DNA from: Craspedostauros australis
Taxonomy: Eukaryota > Bacillariophyta > Bacillariophyceae > Mastogloiales > Achnanthaceae
Assembly (NCBI GenBank): GCA_026770025.1
Contig: JAMXDE010000003.1
Location: 1,426,001-1,490,000 of the forward strand
Reading direction: 5' to 3'
Length of the DNA stretch: 64,000 bases
Both the position numbers and the translations under genes were made by a program. The notes beneath the pieces were generated by a model. That model worked only from the letters and a program-made list of their open reading frames with translations, did no database searches and had not been told where the DNA came from. This document shows positions 11,365 to 21,792 of this stretch, in pieces (the stretch's first letter is position 1; each line of letters begins with the position of its first letter).

Positions 11365-12173
11365 GCAGTATTTCGTGCTAGAGATGTCGAATGCGGCATT
11401 CACAGAATCGTCGCGTTCTTCAGTTCGCCACAGACGCAGGCGTTGCACCGCCATCCACTCGTGCGAAGCAAATGTCTCCAATGGCACGTGCAATCGTAGT
11501 ATAGTATAGTAAGTACATAGTCTTAGGTCCAACATATTTGTTCAACACTCTCCTCCGGTTCTGTTACTCTGTTTGGAGCTCTGCTGATAGAGAGCGGGGT
11601 TTGAAATTGCCGCTGTATTCTTCAACAACCTTCCCAGTTCCCAACGAGCGCCCCGAGCCCATCGGGCATCATGATTTCACTTGCTGACGACAGGCAACGG
11701 ATCATCGCGTCCGCAGAAGCCGGTGGCTTGACTGTGTTCATACTGCACGTTTGTTGGTAGAGTACGTACCTATGGTATTCCTGCCATAGCTCCCACACAA
11801 ATGATACTTCAGTCCAAGCGGCAGAAGGCTTTGCGTTGTAAATTGTACCGTGTCTGGTCTCTCTATCTCCCATCCCCCCTCTCCAGAGAGAGTAGACCAA
11901 ACCTCGTACAAGTCGAAGATACCATTTGATGCTGGATGTTCGTCCATCATCTGTGCTCAGCCCACACCATTCACTCGTTCGTTCGTGTGAAACATAATTC
12001 GTCCAGAAAACAATCCGCACCTGCGTCAGATCACCCAGCATCAGCGCCCAACAGCACCATTAGCATCAGCATCCACCATTCCATTGGACGACAGACTAGG
12101 AAATACGCAGCACTCTTCAGAGTAAAAGCAATCAGCAAAGCCAGGGAGGCAGAGAAAGACAGCGATCACCACG
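11365..12173. other. Intergenic, no gene seen
   Basis: This is the 3' region of the channel gene and the upstream side of the broken methyltransferase. I see no conserved ORF, RNA gene or long repeat. Confidence 0.4.
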
Positions 12174-13329
12174 ATGTCAGCCAGCAGGACATCACCAACT
12201 GCGCCAGCTGTTGCACTGGCGCAACCTCAGAATGATCCATAGTTGATAGCACCGCTGCTGATGTTGAAGAAGATGCAGCAGATGTTCGAGGCGTGCGTGA
12301 CGGCTAACGAGGCCGTTATTCAGCGGCTTGTGCTTCAGAATCACATCCTCAGAAGATTCTGAGCACCGGGGCATCGCCGTTGATGGCGGCGGCGTAACAC
12401 GATCACATCAAGCTGTGCCAGTGGCTGCTGGATGAGGGAACGCCATGAAACGCGGTGGAACGACGTGGCCAGTGCGCCGGAAATTAAGCCACGGATGCGG
12501 AGCACTGGGATATCGCCAAAATGATCGTGGAAACGGGGCACGCAGTCCGAGCTCATCCTTGGAGCGCTGCAAAGAGAATCACAGCAGCACATCACCCAGC
12601 CGACACGTCAGGGTCCCGACGAATCAAGAGCCGTCCACCAAGCCGGATTACGCCTCGTGGCACAAGCTCACTTACACCGAGAACAGGCAGGCGTTGCTGG
12701 ACAGCGATGCGGACGCTGTCATGATGGAATGGGAGCGTCCCATCAAGAAGGTTCATGCGCGGATCGTCGCCAACGAACAACCGGGCAAGCGCGTCATGAA
12801 CATCGGCTTCGGCATGGGCATCATTGATGCCTTCTTGCAGGAGTACGCACCATCGCAGCACATCATAGTGGAGGCGTGTCCTGATGTCTACCAGAATATG
12901 CTGCAAGATGGTTAGGACAAGAAGCCGAGCGCACATCTCTGCTTTGGAACGTGACAGACGGTGCTGCTGCAGTTGATCGCAAAGAACGTCACTTTCGATG
13001 CCATAGTCTTTGATGCCTACGGCGAGCACGCGTGCGATATGGAAGACTTTCACGTGGACTGCGTACCTCAGCTGCGGGCGAAGTCGCGTGGGACCTACTC
13101 CTTCTTCAATGGTTTGGCGCCTGGCAACTTTTTCTTTCAGGGGATCGCATGCAATGGGGTCAAGCTGCGGTTTGAAAAGATCGGGTCGGAGACGGGGTAC
13201 CTCACTTGTCAGACACAGGTTCCAGACACTAAGGTTTGGGAAGGAGTGCGACGGCCATACTGGAACAACCGTGGCACACACTACCTGCAGAGGATAACTT
13301 GGAATCAGCACTTCAAGGGTCGCAAATGA
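12174..13329 (+). pseudogene. Broken RMT2-type arginine N-methyltransferase
   Basis: Across about 385 codons, close to the length of fungal Rmt2, the three frames together read like the ankyrin-plus-methyltransferase RMT2/GAMT family. The ankyrin part shows LCQWLLDEGTP, AGN and WDIAKMIVETG, then ELILGAL. The catalytic part shows DSDADAVMMEWERPI, VMNIGFGMGIID (the SAM-binding glycine motif), IIVEACPDVY, FDAIVFDAYGEH and YSFFNGL. The gene is interrupted by in-frame stops at 12240 (TAG), 12395 (TAA), 12446 (TGA), 12485 (TAA), 12913 (TAG) and 12952 (TGA), plus frame changes near 12360, 12548 and between 12560 and 12640. Several stops stand where Trp is expected. All three stop codons are used, so recoding does not explain it. 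Neighbouring genes are intact. Confidence 0.75.
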
Positions 13330-15427
13330 AGAGTGGAGGGTGGCGGCATGGAGGTGAATTTCAACCAGACCAAGAGGAAGAAGGTGTGATGAATGACTCC
13401 AAGCTTCGTTTCAAGTCAAACCAGAGTGGAGTTCTCCACCAGTATATTGATTCGATTCAATCCATTGACATTGAATGCAATGCGAGTTGGTTGACTTGAT
13501 CATCAATCCAATATGCAGTAGACTACATAGAGTCAATCATCGTTGGTTTGACTATTATACCCAACACTACGCCTGTACTGTACCTAAACACGCTTCTTTG
13601 TTGTCGATTGCACACGTTTGAATCATATCCCACTATTGTTGCATTATTACAAATTGACAATTATTGCCGCAGCCTTCCAATCGAATTCAGAAACGCCTTG
13701 CTGTGCACAAGATGACATGTCACGACAAAGTGTGAAGTCACACGAACGAAACTAGTGATTGAACGGTTCTCATGTTCCCGCGAAACGACATGCACAGGTG
13801 TTTGGACTCTCGGAACATGGCGAACTCATCAAACCAACCAGTGAGCGCATCCGTGTGAATCATGAAGATTGAGATGATCGCAGGAGGAAGCGTGGTGCGT
13901 CAGCGGGTGTGTGGTGCAACCGTTCTTGATTTGATCGGCTGCATCTCTCCGAATGGAGTAGTTGTGAATCACACGTAGAGTTATGGAGTCGAGGAACTGG
14001 TCCGTGGTGATACACATCCAGAGGAAGGAACCTTGCGGTGGCGACGAAGAGAATGAGACACGACAACCAATAGAGATGGCGCAGCAGTGAAGCCGCATGT
14101 CTGATACCGGAGCCGATCTCGAAGCATCTTCTTCTGCCATGTCACGGTACTCCGAAATATCATCGCAAGGCCACGGCTTGCGCCTGGTATTCCTCGCGTC
14201 CATCTTCGTCAAAAGGCCGAGAAGCAAGAACAAGATCGTGTCAAGACCACAGCCTCTATCACGAATCCCTATAAGTCGATGAATTCAAACAGGGGAGGAT
14301 GATAGATACCCTATGTTCTGGTGAATCGGTATGAGCGGGAGCGTTCCAAACGTGATCTTCCCTCTGTGCCATTTCCTCTGCTTCGTTGTTACTTTTGTGC
14401 CAACTCCGATGGTGCCTGTCCAAGGGTAGAGAAAGAATGCACATGCCAAGGTCACTTGTGCCTTCTTCCTTGTGATGCGATCCAACTCATGGTGGCGCAC
14501 GTTGCATTGTTCGCAGGTCCTATTGGGCACATAAAGATATGCACATGGAGAAACGCACATGAAGAAACGTATAATACATGAAGAAACCCAGAACGTGCCT
14601 TTCGCACTGATGATTTGGACTCATCGATGTGCGTAGGGCCACATGATCACGAGCCAGAGGGGAAAGAAGGGTGGCATCTTGCCCAGCTTCCGCATAGTGT
14701 GTGTGATGACAAGACCTCGCTATCGATCAGAGCAGTCTGGGGTGAGCATTGACATCAGACATGTCGTCTCTGAAATTCGAAACCGGTTGCAACGCGTTAA
14801 ATTCCAAGGATGCTCGTGGCATTCGTTCTCCGTCTGAGATTTGCGTCGTCACTTGAACTTGATGTCCGGTTTGACACGCGCCAGCAAGAAATCTCGTCAT
14901 GTTCCGCTGAGTTTCGTTCTCCGTCATAAACTCGGTCATAGTGGAATAGTTCTTTCCGGATGCGAAGCCACAGTCCGTGCCACCATGAGAATGCGGCTGT
15001 TCACAAATTGCACAGAGTGGAGACAGATCGATCAATCGCAAACGAAGCGAAGATCACGATGCTGGCAACGAACACAGAAAGCGTTGGTGGAGAAACAACA
15101 GGGGCGTCACTTGTCATCCCAATTCACCCATGGGCTATTCACGCACTCAACAGCCCAACAGCCCAAAAGCGCACAATCGCAATTCAGGTTGTTCCCGCTC
15201 TCGCGCCAAAGAGTGTTCGATCATAGCACCAGAGCGTTGAGCGGATTTACGTCTTCATTTTCCCTCTCATTCATCGGCTGGCCTATTTGATGCCCATTCC
15301 AAATCCAAGCACTGTGCTCATAATTCGCCAACACTGACCAGCAACCGGGCCACCATCACCATCATCATCACCGCCACCACGAACAGCAACGCAACAGCGC
15401 AAGAGATCAAGGATTGATCCCATCAAC
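13330..15427. other. 2.1-kb region without a supported gene
   Basis: Only short overlapping ORFs occur on both strands and none shows a motif or a sensible hydrophobic pattern. The last 100 bases before 15428 are rich in CACCATCACC-type triplet repeats and form the leader of the next gene. Confidence 0.4.
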
Positions 15428-18190
15428 ATGGCGCCCAACAATTTAGAAGAAACAAAGCAGGGTAGTCTCCGCGACCTGGACCCCTCCTTCGACGAGCCTC
15501 AGGATGAGCAGTCAATCTCAGCACAGATCATTCAGCATGTGCCAGCACCTATCACGCACACCACAGTTAACGTGCCCGCAGCCGTCCCCAAAACACTGAC
15601 CGATACAACGACGGTGGAAGACTTGAGGAGCTTCGTTGCCGCCGATGCTGAGGCCGCCACCGGCTCAGCGTCATCCGGGCCCACGATGTACTGGTCACCC
15701 TTCGATGAGCCATCCCAAGACTGCAAGGTCTCGCTGCCTCTCGTCTACTGCGATCAGACGGCATCCAACCGTCCCTTGAAGTCCATCGAGAGTTACTTGC
15801 AGAGCACATGTCTCCCGTACTACGGCAACACGCACACCATGACATCCATCACCGGGTCAACCTCAACAGCTCGCTGCGCCGAGGCGCGTAAGATTGTGGG
15901 AGAGGCCGTGAATGCCAACATCGAAGGCGGGAGCAGTGACGATCTCGTCCTGTTTGCGTAAGTTGTTGTGATTGTCTTGCATCTATCCACCTATCTATCC
16001 ATGCTGGAGTTGATTGTTCGCGTTACAACCCATTCTGGCTTGAAGCGGAAGGTGCAGGTCACGATCACAGGCTTGCCCAAGTGGAGGGCGAACATAAAAG
16101 AGAAGCAGAGCTTGTTGCAGATTGTTGACCATCTTCGTTGTGGCGCTCTCACACCTGTTGGATTCGTATCTGCGCACCATGCGTGCTTCAAATCATTCCC
16201 CTCCTTCCTTCATTCCTTCTCTTGCCGACCTTCATTGCGTACCTGCCCACTTGTATAACGCGATGTTACCATTCGCAGTGGAAGTGGGGCAACAGGTGCC
16301 GTGGATCTTTTGCTTGATTGCCTAGGATTGCACGAGTATAAGAAAGCTGCATCCTCTGGTGCGAATCAAATGCAGAACCACAAGCGCAAGCAGAAGAACA
16401 ACAGCAGCCGCAACAATGCAGCGATCCCGATGCAAGTTGGTGCAGACTGCCCGATTGTCTTCATCGGGCCATTCGAGCATCATTCCAACCTTCTTCCATG
16501 GCGTGAATCGGGTGCTCATATCATCATCGTACCCGGAGATCGGGGCCAGATCGATATGGTTGCATTGGAGCAGTTGCTGCAGGAGCATAAAAATCACAAG
16601 GCCCTCAAGATCGGTACCTTCACGGCAGCATCCAACATATCCGGAATCGTAACGGATACCAACGCCGTGACGGCCATGCTTCACAAGTACGGAGCTCTTT
16701 CGTTTTGGGATTACTCCACAGCCGCTCCGTACCTGCACATGAACATGAACCCGACCGATGACGAAAGGTTCGCATCCAGGCCTGCTGCTGTGGCCAAGGA
16801 TGCCATCTTCTTTGCCCCGCACAAGACGATCGGGGGCATCGGCACTCCAGGCGTTCTCATCTTGAAGAAAGCCCTGCTCCAGCCGAGCCGCGGGCCAAGA
16901 CGAACCGGAGGAGGTACTGTGTTTTACGTCACTCCCACTGGCCATCACTACCTCCCCAACCCCATCGAGAAGTACGAGGGTGGGACGCCAAACGTGGTCG
17001 GGATCTGGAGGGTGGGCCTTGCCATGCTCCTGAAACACCAAGTTGAGACCAAGTACGAGCAGCTCGCCGCTGAGCAGAACGCGGCTGGCGTCGTCAGTGC
17101 CGTCCCTGCCACCGTGGCGAAGTACGAGTTCGCCACGTTCAACAAGGTCGCCGCAGAACTTCGCAAGATCCCGAACGTGGTGCTCGTCAATGACAGCCTC
17201 GACCCGTCCGTGAAGCATCTTCCCATCTTCTCCTTCCTCATCAAGTGCGGGCCGCGCTTCCTGCACTACAACTTCGTGTCAGCTCTGCTGAACGATGTAT
17301 TTGGCATCCAGTCCCGTGGAGGTTGCCAGTGCGCAGGACCGTACGCCCAGGAGCTCCTCGGGATGCCAAACGGCCATGGCATGGGACGCATCTGCTGCCC
17401 TGTCGACACGGACGATCCAGTTGAAGCGGCCTTGATATCTGCCGACGGAGGGGCCGAGCTGCTGCGACCAGGATTCACAAGGCTGTCGCTGCCTTTCAAG
17501 GGATTGTCGTCGGTCCAGGTGGACTACGTCATCCAAGCCATCCAATGGGTTGCCCATCACGGATGGATGTTCCTGCCACAGTACCGATGCAATCTTCGAA
17601 CCGGCATCTGGCGACACGCCAGCGGCGATGTGATGCAAGGTGGCAACAGCTCGACCCACACCTTGGCTGACTTCACGATGGGAGCGTCCACGCAAACGCA
17701 GGCAAAGGGGTGCGATTGTTCGCCATCGTCACCACCATCCTGGTCCGATGTGCTCAAGCAAACCATGGGGATGGCAGACCGTCTTCTTGCCATGGCAAGG
17801 CGTGATTCCGTTCGGCTCTCGGAGTACGCGAAGCTCTCCAAGGGACTTGAGGTTGGCGACGGTGGCGCCAACCAAACGCTGGATCCGGCCTTCGAGCACT
17901 TGCGATGGTACGTCCATCCCGATGAAGTCATCGATTGCATCACCGAAGGGTTGGATGAAGTGCCGGGATCGGCGGACCCTTCCCATCTGCGTGGTGCGTT
18001 GAAACCAGCCGTGTGGCTTTACAGAGGCGCTGCTAGCCAGTCGACGCAGAAGGGGGAGGCTGTCGATGAGCCAATTCCATCCGTTGATCATTCGATTTCA
18101 TCCCAAGGCCCCGTCGCACACAAGCATGCTAGCATTGCCAGAAACCAGCCGGAGGAAGTGGAGGCCAAGTGCGCATGTTCCATCATGTGA
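15428..18190 (+). CDS. Class V aminotransferase / cysteine desulfurase-like protein with a C-terminal CaaX box
   Basis: Exons 15428-15957 and 16279-18190 join in frame (phase 2) to give 813 residues. The PLP-dependent fold is plain: YCDQTASNRPL near residue 101, AGSGATGAVD across the splice site, FIGPFEHHSNLLPWRE, then the Schiff-base Lys (about residue 359) in FFAPHKTIGG. GTPNVVGIWRVGLAM and a Cys-containing RGGCQCAGPYAQ follow. This matches NifS/CsdA-like and molybdenum-cofactor-sulfurase-like enzymes that remove sulfur or act on cysteine. The last 250 residues are an extra, poorly conserved extension. The protein ends CACSIM, a CaaX-type box (C-S-I-M) that would predict farnesylation and membrane attachment. 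The real substrate is unknown. Confidence 0.82.
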
Positions 18191-18394
18191 TTTGCACGTT
18201 GGCCAAGCAGTCTGTCTCGCCTTCATCTTCGATCGTCTGTTCTCTGATCCTTTCCATCCTTGTCTTTCGCACCATTTTCTATGAGAATGAATATGCTCGG
18301 TGCAACCCCATAAAATACTCGTACTCTATTCCATTCTAATCTAAATCTATTCTATGCATGCTATTCTATGATTGTAATACTAGTAGAGCATATA

Positions 18395-18600
18395 TATCAG
18401 CACAAAATCGAATAGTGCTAAGTACGTTACTCCCGTAGCCCCCACTATCTATAAATTTCACTTGTGTTCGGATCAGCAATCGCATCGCCTGTAGCTCAAC
18501 GGTAGAGCACCAGTAATTCTAACTGAGGTTCCGGGTTCGAATCCCGGCATGGTACTTTGCTTTTGCTCACCCCTTGTGATTTTTCGATAGTGCTCTAATA
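18395..18600 (+). repeat. 206-bp repeat, copy 1, containing a tRNA-like sequence
   Basis: The segment is base-for-base identical to 18852-19057 as far as I can read, 457 bp downstream. Its two ends are imperfect inverted repeats: TATCAGCACAAAATCGAA at the left against TATTAGAGCACTATCGAA (reverse complement of the right end), 13 of 18 matching. I see no flanking target duplication. The identity suggests a recent duplication or ongoing homogenisation. Confidence 0.85.
18485..18555 (+). tRNA. tRNA-like gene, anticodon ambiguous (TTC or TCT), copy 1
   Basis: A box (TAGCTCAACGG) and B box (GGTTCGAATCC) are perfect. The D stem GCTC/GAGC and T stem CCGGG/CCCGG pair fully. The anticodon stem CCAGT/ACTGA has one mismatch, and the acceptor stem TCGCCTG/CATGGTA pairs at only four of seven positions. 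With a 7-base loop AATTCTA the anticodon would be TTC (Glu), but position 33 would be A rather than the near-universal U. Shifting to respect U33 gives TCT (Arg) with a poor stem. A TTTT Pol III stop follows. It may be a decayed tRNA, a tRNA-derived short element or an edited tRNA. Confidence 0.55.
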
Positions 18601-18851
18601 GATTAACAGTCGCAGCTAGTTCTACATCGCTGAGTTAGGACAACCTTGCACAACACGCCTTCGTGGGCGCGTTGCGATCACCGGATTTCGACCCAGTCTC
18701 ACACTTGTCTGCTACGGCAGCACTCCCACTTCGTCTGGCAGTATTAGCCACCCAGCAATGAGGGTGCCCCGAGATGGGGAGACGCGGGAGAAAACGAATA
18801 ATCGTCATAGTGCTCATGAGCAGGTGGTCCGACGGTCGTAGCGTAGGGGAG
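18601..18851. other. 251-bp spacer between the two identical repeats
   Basis: The spacer is not repeated elsewhere in the window. It includes a strong near-perfect hairpin around 18650-18680 (CAACACGCC then GGGCGCGTTG). I tested it by eye for 5S rRNA and found no match. Its role is unknown. Confidence 0.4.
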
Positions 18852-19057
18852 TATCAGCACAAAATCGAATAGTGCTAAGTACGTTACTCCCGTAGCCCCC
18901 ACTATCTATAAATTTCACTTGTGTTCGGATCAGCAATCGCATCGCCTGTAGCTCAACGGTAGAGCACCAGTAATTCTAACTGAGGTTCCGGGTTCGAATC
19001 CCGGCATGGTACTTTGCTTTTGCTCACCCCTTGTGATTTTTCGATAGTGCTCTAATA
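18852..19057 (+). repeat. 206-bp repeat, copy 2, containing a tRNA-like sequence
   Basis: Identical to 18395-18600. Flanking bases differ from those of copy 1 on both sides, which fixes the repeat limits. Confidence 0.85.
18942..19012 (+). tRNA. tRNA-like gene, anticodon ambiguous (TTC or TCT), copy 2
   Basis: Same sequence and same reservations as the copy at 18485: intact A and B boxes and D and T stems, a weak acceptor stem and no U33 in the simplest fold. Confidence 0.55.
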
Positions 19058-19787
19058 ATATAGTTTCGATCCGTGCTCAGTTCTGGATTGGTTCCGCATG
19101 ATGCCACAGCGAAGTGATGTAGTACGTACGTACGACTGGGGGGGTTCGTGTTTGACGCACGTGGCGAGGAATTTCGTGGTGTTCGTGGTTTCAGATTCAG
19201 TCAAGGACACGCTTACGCAACTTGACAGGTGTCAACACAACAGCGAATGAAAATAATTGTTCCCCAACCTTAGCTTCTGTTCGACTCCACGCAACGCAAC
19301 CTTGACACCTTCATTTAAGGCATAGCGAATTCACATCAATGACACGGACAACGTGTGCCCAATCGTCACCCAACTCCCACCCAATCGCTATCTGTGTATT
19401 GACTGACGCACTTGAGACGTTTTGTGGTCCACCAGAAAAGCTGCAACATCAAAAAGCGACAGGAATGAAAACCACCGAGTTGATGTCCCATCCCCTGTTG
19501 GAAACTGTTCTATTTTTGCTGTTGGCTGCAACGTGACGATGTGTGCCGAACCATCCACGCATCAGTCCACGCTCGCACACGAAATGCGCGTTCGAGTGCA
19601 ACAGAGGAATCCACTGCCATCACTCTGCGACCAGCGAAACTGCCGCAATTGTGAACATGGCTCCAAATTCCAACAAACGAAAGAGAAGCACGACAGGAAG
19701 GACGGATTCTGTCGTGTTACGTCGCGTTGTGTCGTGTTGTCGTGTGCAGATACGATTGCCATCAGTGGAACGAGACACAAAACGCCG

Positions 19788-19829
19788 ACACATCAAGAAA
19801 TACACACATCAAGAAATACACACATCAAA
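19788..19829. repeat. Tandem repeat, 16-bp unit
   Basis: The unit ACACATCAAGAAATAC is repeated about 2.6 times, followed by related ACACATCAA words to about 19866. Confidence 0.7.
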
Positions 19830-19938
19830 CTCTCCACACATCAATACTCTGCACATTGACACATCAGCCCATCAGCTGACATACCACACAGAGAAAACTA
19901 AAGAAACCGTAGTGAATCAGCCGCCTTCGGATCACAGA

Positions 19939-19986
19939 ACCATCGACACAACCATCGACACAACCATCGACACAACCATCGACATA
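19939..19986. repeat. Tandem repeat, 12-bp unit, four copies
   Basis: ACCATCGACACA is repeated four times, the last with one change. It lies 80 bp upstream of the next start codon and is probably in its leader. Confidence 0.8.
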
Positions 19987-20066
19987 AACATCAATACGGA
20001 CGCAACAACAGCGCAAACGCAACATCATCAGGATCTCATTCGTCTTCTCCAGAGCATCTACTCACC

Positions 20067-21212
20067 ATGAGCAGATTTCGGTTCGTCAGCAATCCGCAAG
20101 GTGTTCCTCTCGTGCGCGAGAATAGAGAAGGCCAAAGCAGTCACCGCCATGAAGGGACCTCCTCAAGGCAGCTCACGACATCGCCAGGCCGCTGCTCATT
20201 CTCTTCCGTTGATTCATCCTCATCCGCTGTCGGCGATGGGAGAAGCCAGCGACGCCACACTTACCAAGCCGGAGGTCTGGAAGCAACGGCAGCAGCAGCA
20301 ACCATGGGAACATCCAAGTCCATGACCACCTTCACCTCGAGACGGCGGACCGTGCGTCGCATGTCCAAGAGCGGTGGACTGCTTTCGAAGAGCAAGAAGG
20401 GCTCGAGTCGCGATCTTCTGTCAGTGGCAACGCTGGAATCGTTGTCGGAAGTGTCATCGACCGACTTCTCATCAAGCACGGAAGCGTTCGACAGTCAGTC
20501 ACAGTACCACGAGCTGCGCAGTTCCTCGATGCCCTCCGTCATCGAAACGATGCCAGCATCCACAACGACGACGGCAATGACTACGAGACGACGCGAACCT
20601 GTGCCAGTCCATAGCAATGCGATGCGACATGAATCCACTGCCAGCTTCGATCATGCAATCAGCAACATGACCGCGGTGCACATGCAAGCGATGATCTGTC
20701 TGCTCACGCTCAACAGATCGATCAACTCCTTGTTTGATGGAATCACGGCCATCCTGGAGCATTGCTCAGGCCTCATGCTTTCGATTCTGTTCGACGAGAA
20801 AACGATGGAACGCTTCATCGTCAAGGGACTTCCGTCCTACCTCAGCGAGGGAGATGAACATCCAACGAAAGAGAGGCGCATGCAGACATCGTGTTCGCCA
20901 TCATTCGCAGCTGCGGACGCAAACACACCAATGCCACGGCTGGTACTCAACGCAGAATCCTCCATGTCGGGCGGTAGCTGGGGGCACTTCGCGGACTTTG
21001 AAGAGGAGCACATGAAGTCACTGTCGAGTCTGCAGTCTCTGCTGGATCATGGGAAAGGTTTGCAGACGCTGAAGGAGGTAGATGAATCTCCGGCAACCGG
21101 TGACGACATCAACCAGCACCATCCGAACAGCAACAACAACATCACCAATGTACACAACTTCCACGACGACACCAGCGAGGACAGTAGTGAGGACGATGAC
21201 AACTTCTTCTAG
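20067..21212 (+). CDS. Ser-rich protein of unknown function
   Basis: This is a 381-residue single-exon ORF. The first 190 residues are Ser/Thr/Arg-rich and probably disordered, with basic patches (SRRRTVRRMSKS, LLSKSKKGSSRD) that could be nuclear-localisation or phosphorylation regions. The middle, about residues 200-270, is predicted helical and more ordered (AMICLLTLNRSINSLFDGITAILEHCSGLMLSILFDEKTMERF). The tail is Asn/Asp/Glu-rich and ends SSEDDDNFF. I recognise no domain. The stop codon TAG runs straight into an (AG)n tract. The start follows the CACCATG context seen in neighbouring genes. Confidence 0.6.
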   Translation: MSRFRFVSNPQGVPLVRENREGQSSHRHEGTSSRQLTTSPGRCSFSSVDSSSSAVGDGRSQRRHTYQAGGLEATAAAATMGTSKSMTTFTSRRRTVRRMSKSGGLLSKSKKGSSRDLLSVATLESLSEVSSTDFSSSTEAFDSQSQYHELRSSSMPSVIETMPASTTTTAMTTRRREPVPVHSNAMRHESTASFDHAISNMTAVHMQAMICLLTLNRSINSLFDGITAILEHCSGLMLSILFDEKTMERFIVKGLPSYLSEGDEHPTKERRMQTSCSPSFAAADANTPMPRLVLNAESSMSGGSWGHFADFEEEHMKSLSSLQSLLDHGKGLQTLKEVDESPATGDDINQHHPNSNNNITNVHNFHDDTSEDSSEDDDNFF

Positions 21213-21229
21213 AGAGAGAGAGAGAGAGC
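21211..21229. repeat. (GA)n microsatellite beginning in the stop codon
   Basis: About nine GA units begin inside the TAG stop of the preceding gene. Confidence 0.85.
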
Positions 21230-21792
21230 GTCATCGAGCACAGTTGAAGGCGGAGTCGCTGTTCCGCGATGTACAAAGGAACCGGAGTTCGTGCGCATCA
21301 TTCGCATCAAATCGTCGACGAGAATACAAGCAACACCGACGTGGTTGGTCTCGCTTCCGTTGCGGCCAATGCTTTAGGATTTATAGAGAGCGCATAGCAA
21401 GTCTGCAATAGGCACCTCCTTTCTCCCAATTCCTGTCGATCAGTTGCAGTTTGTCATTCTACCATCGGGGTTGCGACCATGTGTAAATAGGACTCACGTT
21501 CTTTCTTCCCTGCAGTGTGTAAGAATGCCAACCACGAAGGCGATGGGGTCCATTACTTCGCTTCTAGCCCTCGAGCGTCCCCGATAGTCGTACCTTTCCT
21601 CGTCGATGATTGCAACGGGAACCCATGGACTGGAACTCCTGCGGTTGCGGTTCGGTTTGTTCTACAACGCTCTCGTCGCCATCGCCGCTCTGTGTCGAGG
21701 ACTGCGGAGCTCTCTGGCTCGTGCTCCGTTGTGTCCAATGCACTGACACGGCATCGGTTCTCTGCCACACACTCTGCGTTACTCCGCGAGTG
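21230..21792. other. Convergent intergenic region
   Basis: Shared 3' region of the Ser-rich protein gene (+) and the small secreted-protein gene (-). No gene is supported. Confidence 0.4.

Larger units (their letters stand above)
19058..20066. other. Intergenic with short tandem repeats
   Basis: Apart from the tandem repeats listed separately (19788-19829 and 19939-19986) I see no gene. The small ORFs here are low-complexity and driven by the repeats. Confidence 0.4.

Noticed and set aside
12446-12954. Selenocysteine at the UGA codons of the RMT2-like sequence
   Set aside because: UAA and UAG also interrupt the same gene, frame changes are present, and the family has no Sec or Cys at these sites.
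18601-18851. 5S rRNA or snRNA gene in the spacer between repeats
   Set aside because: No 5S internal control region or snRNA core word could be matched on either strand.
19788-19986. CRISPR-like array
   Set aside because: Units of 12-16 bp are directly adjacent with no unique spacers, in a eukaryotic genome; these are ordinary tandem repeats.
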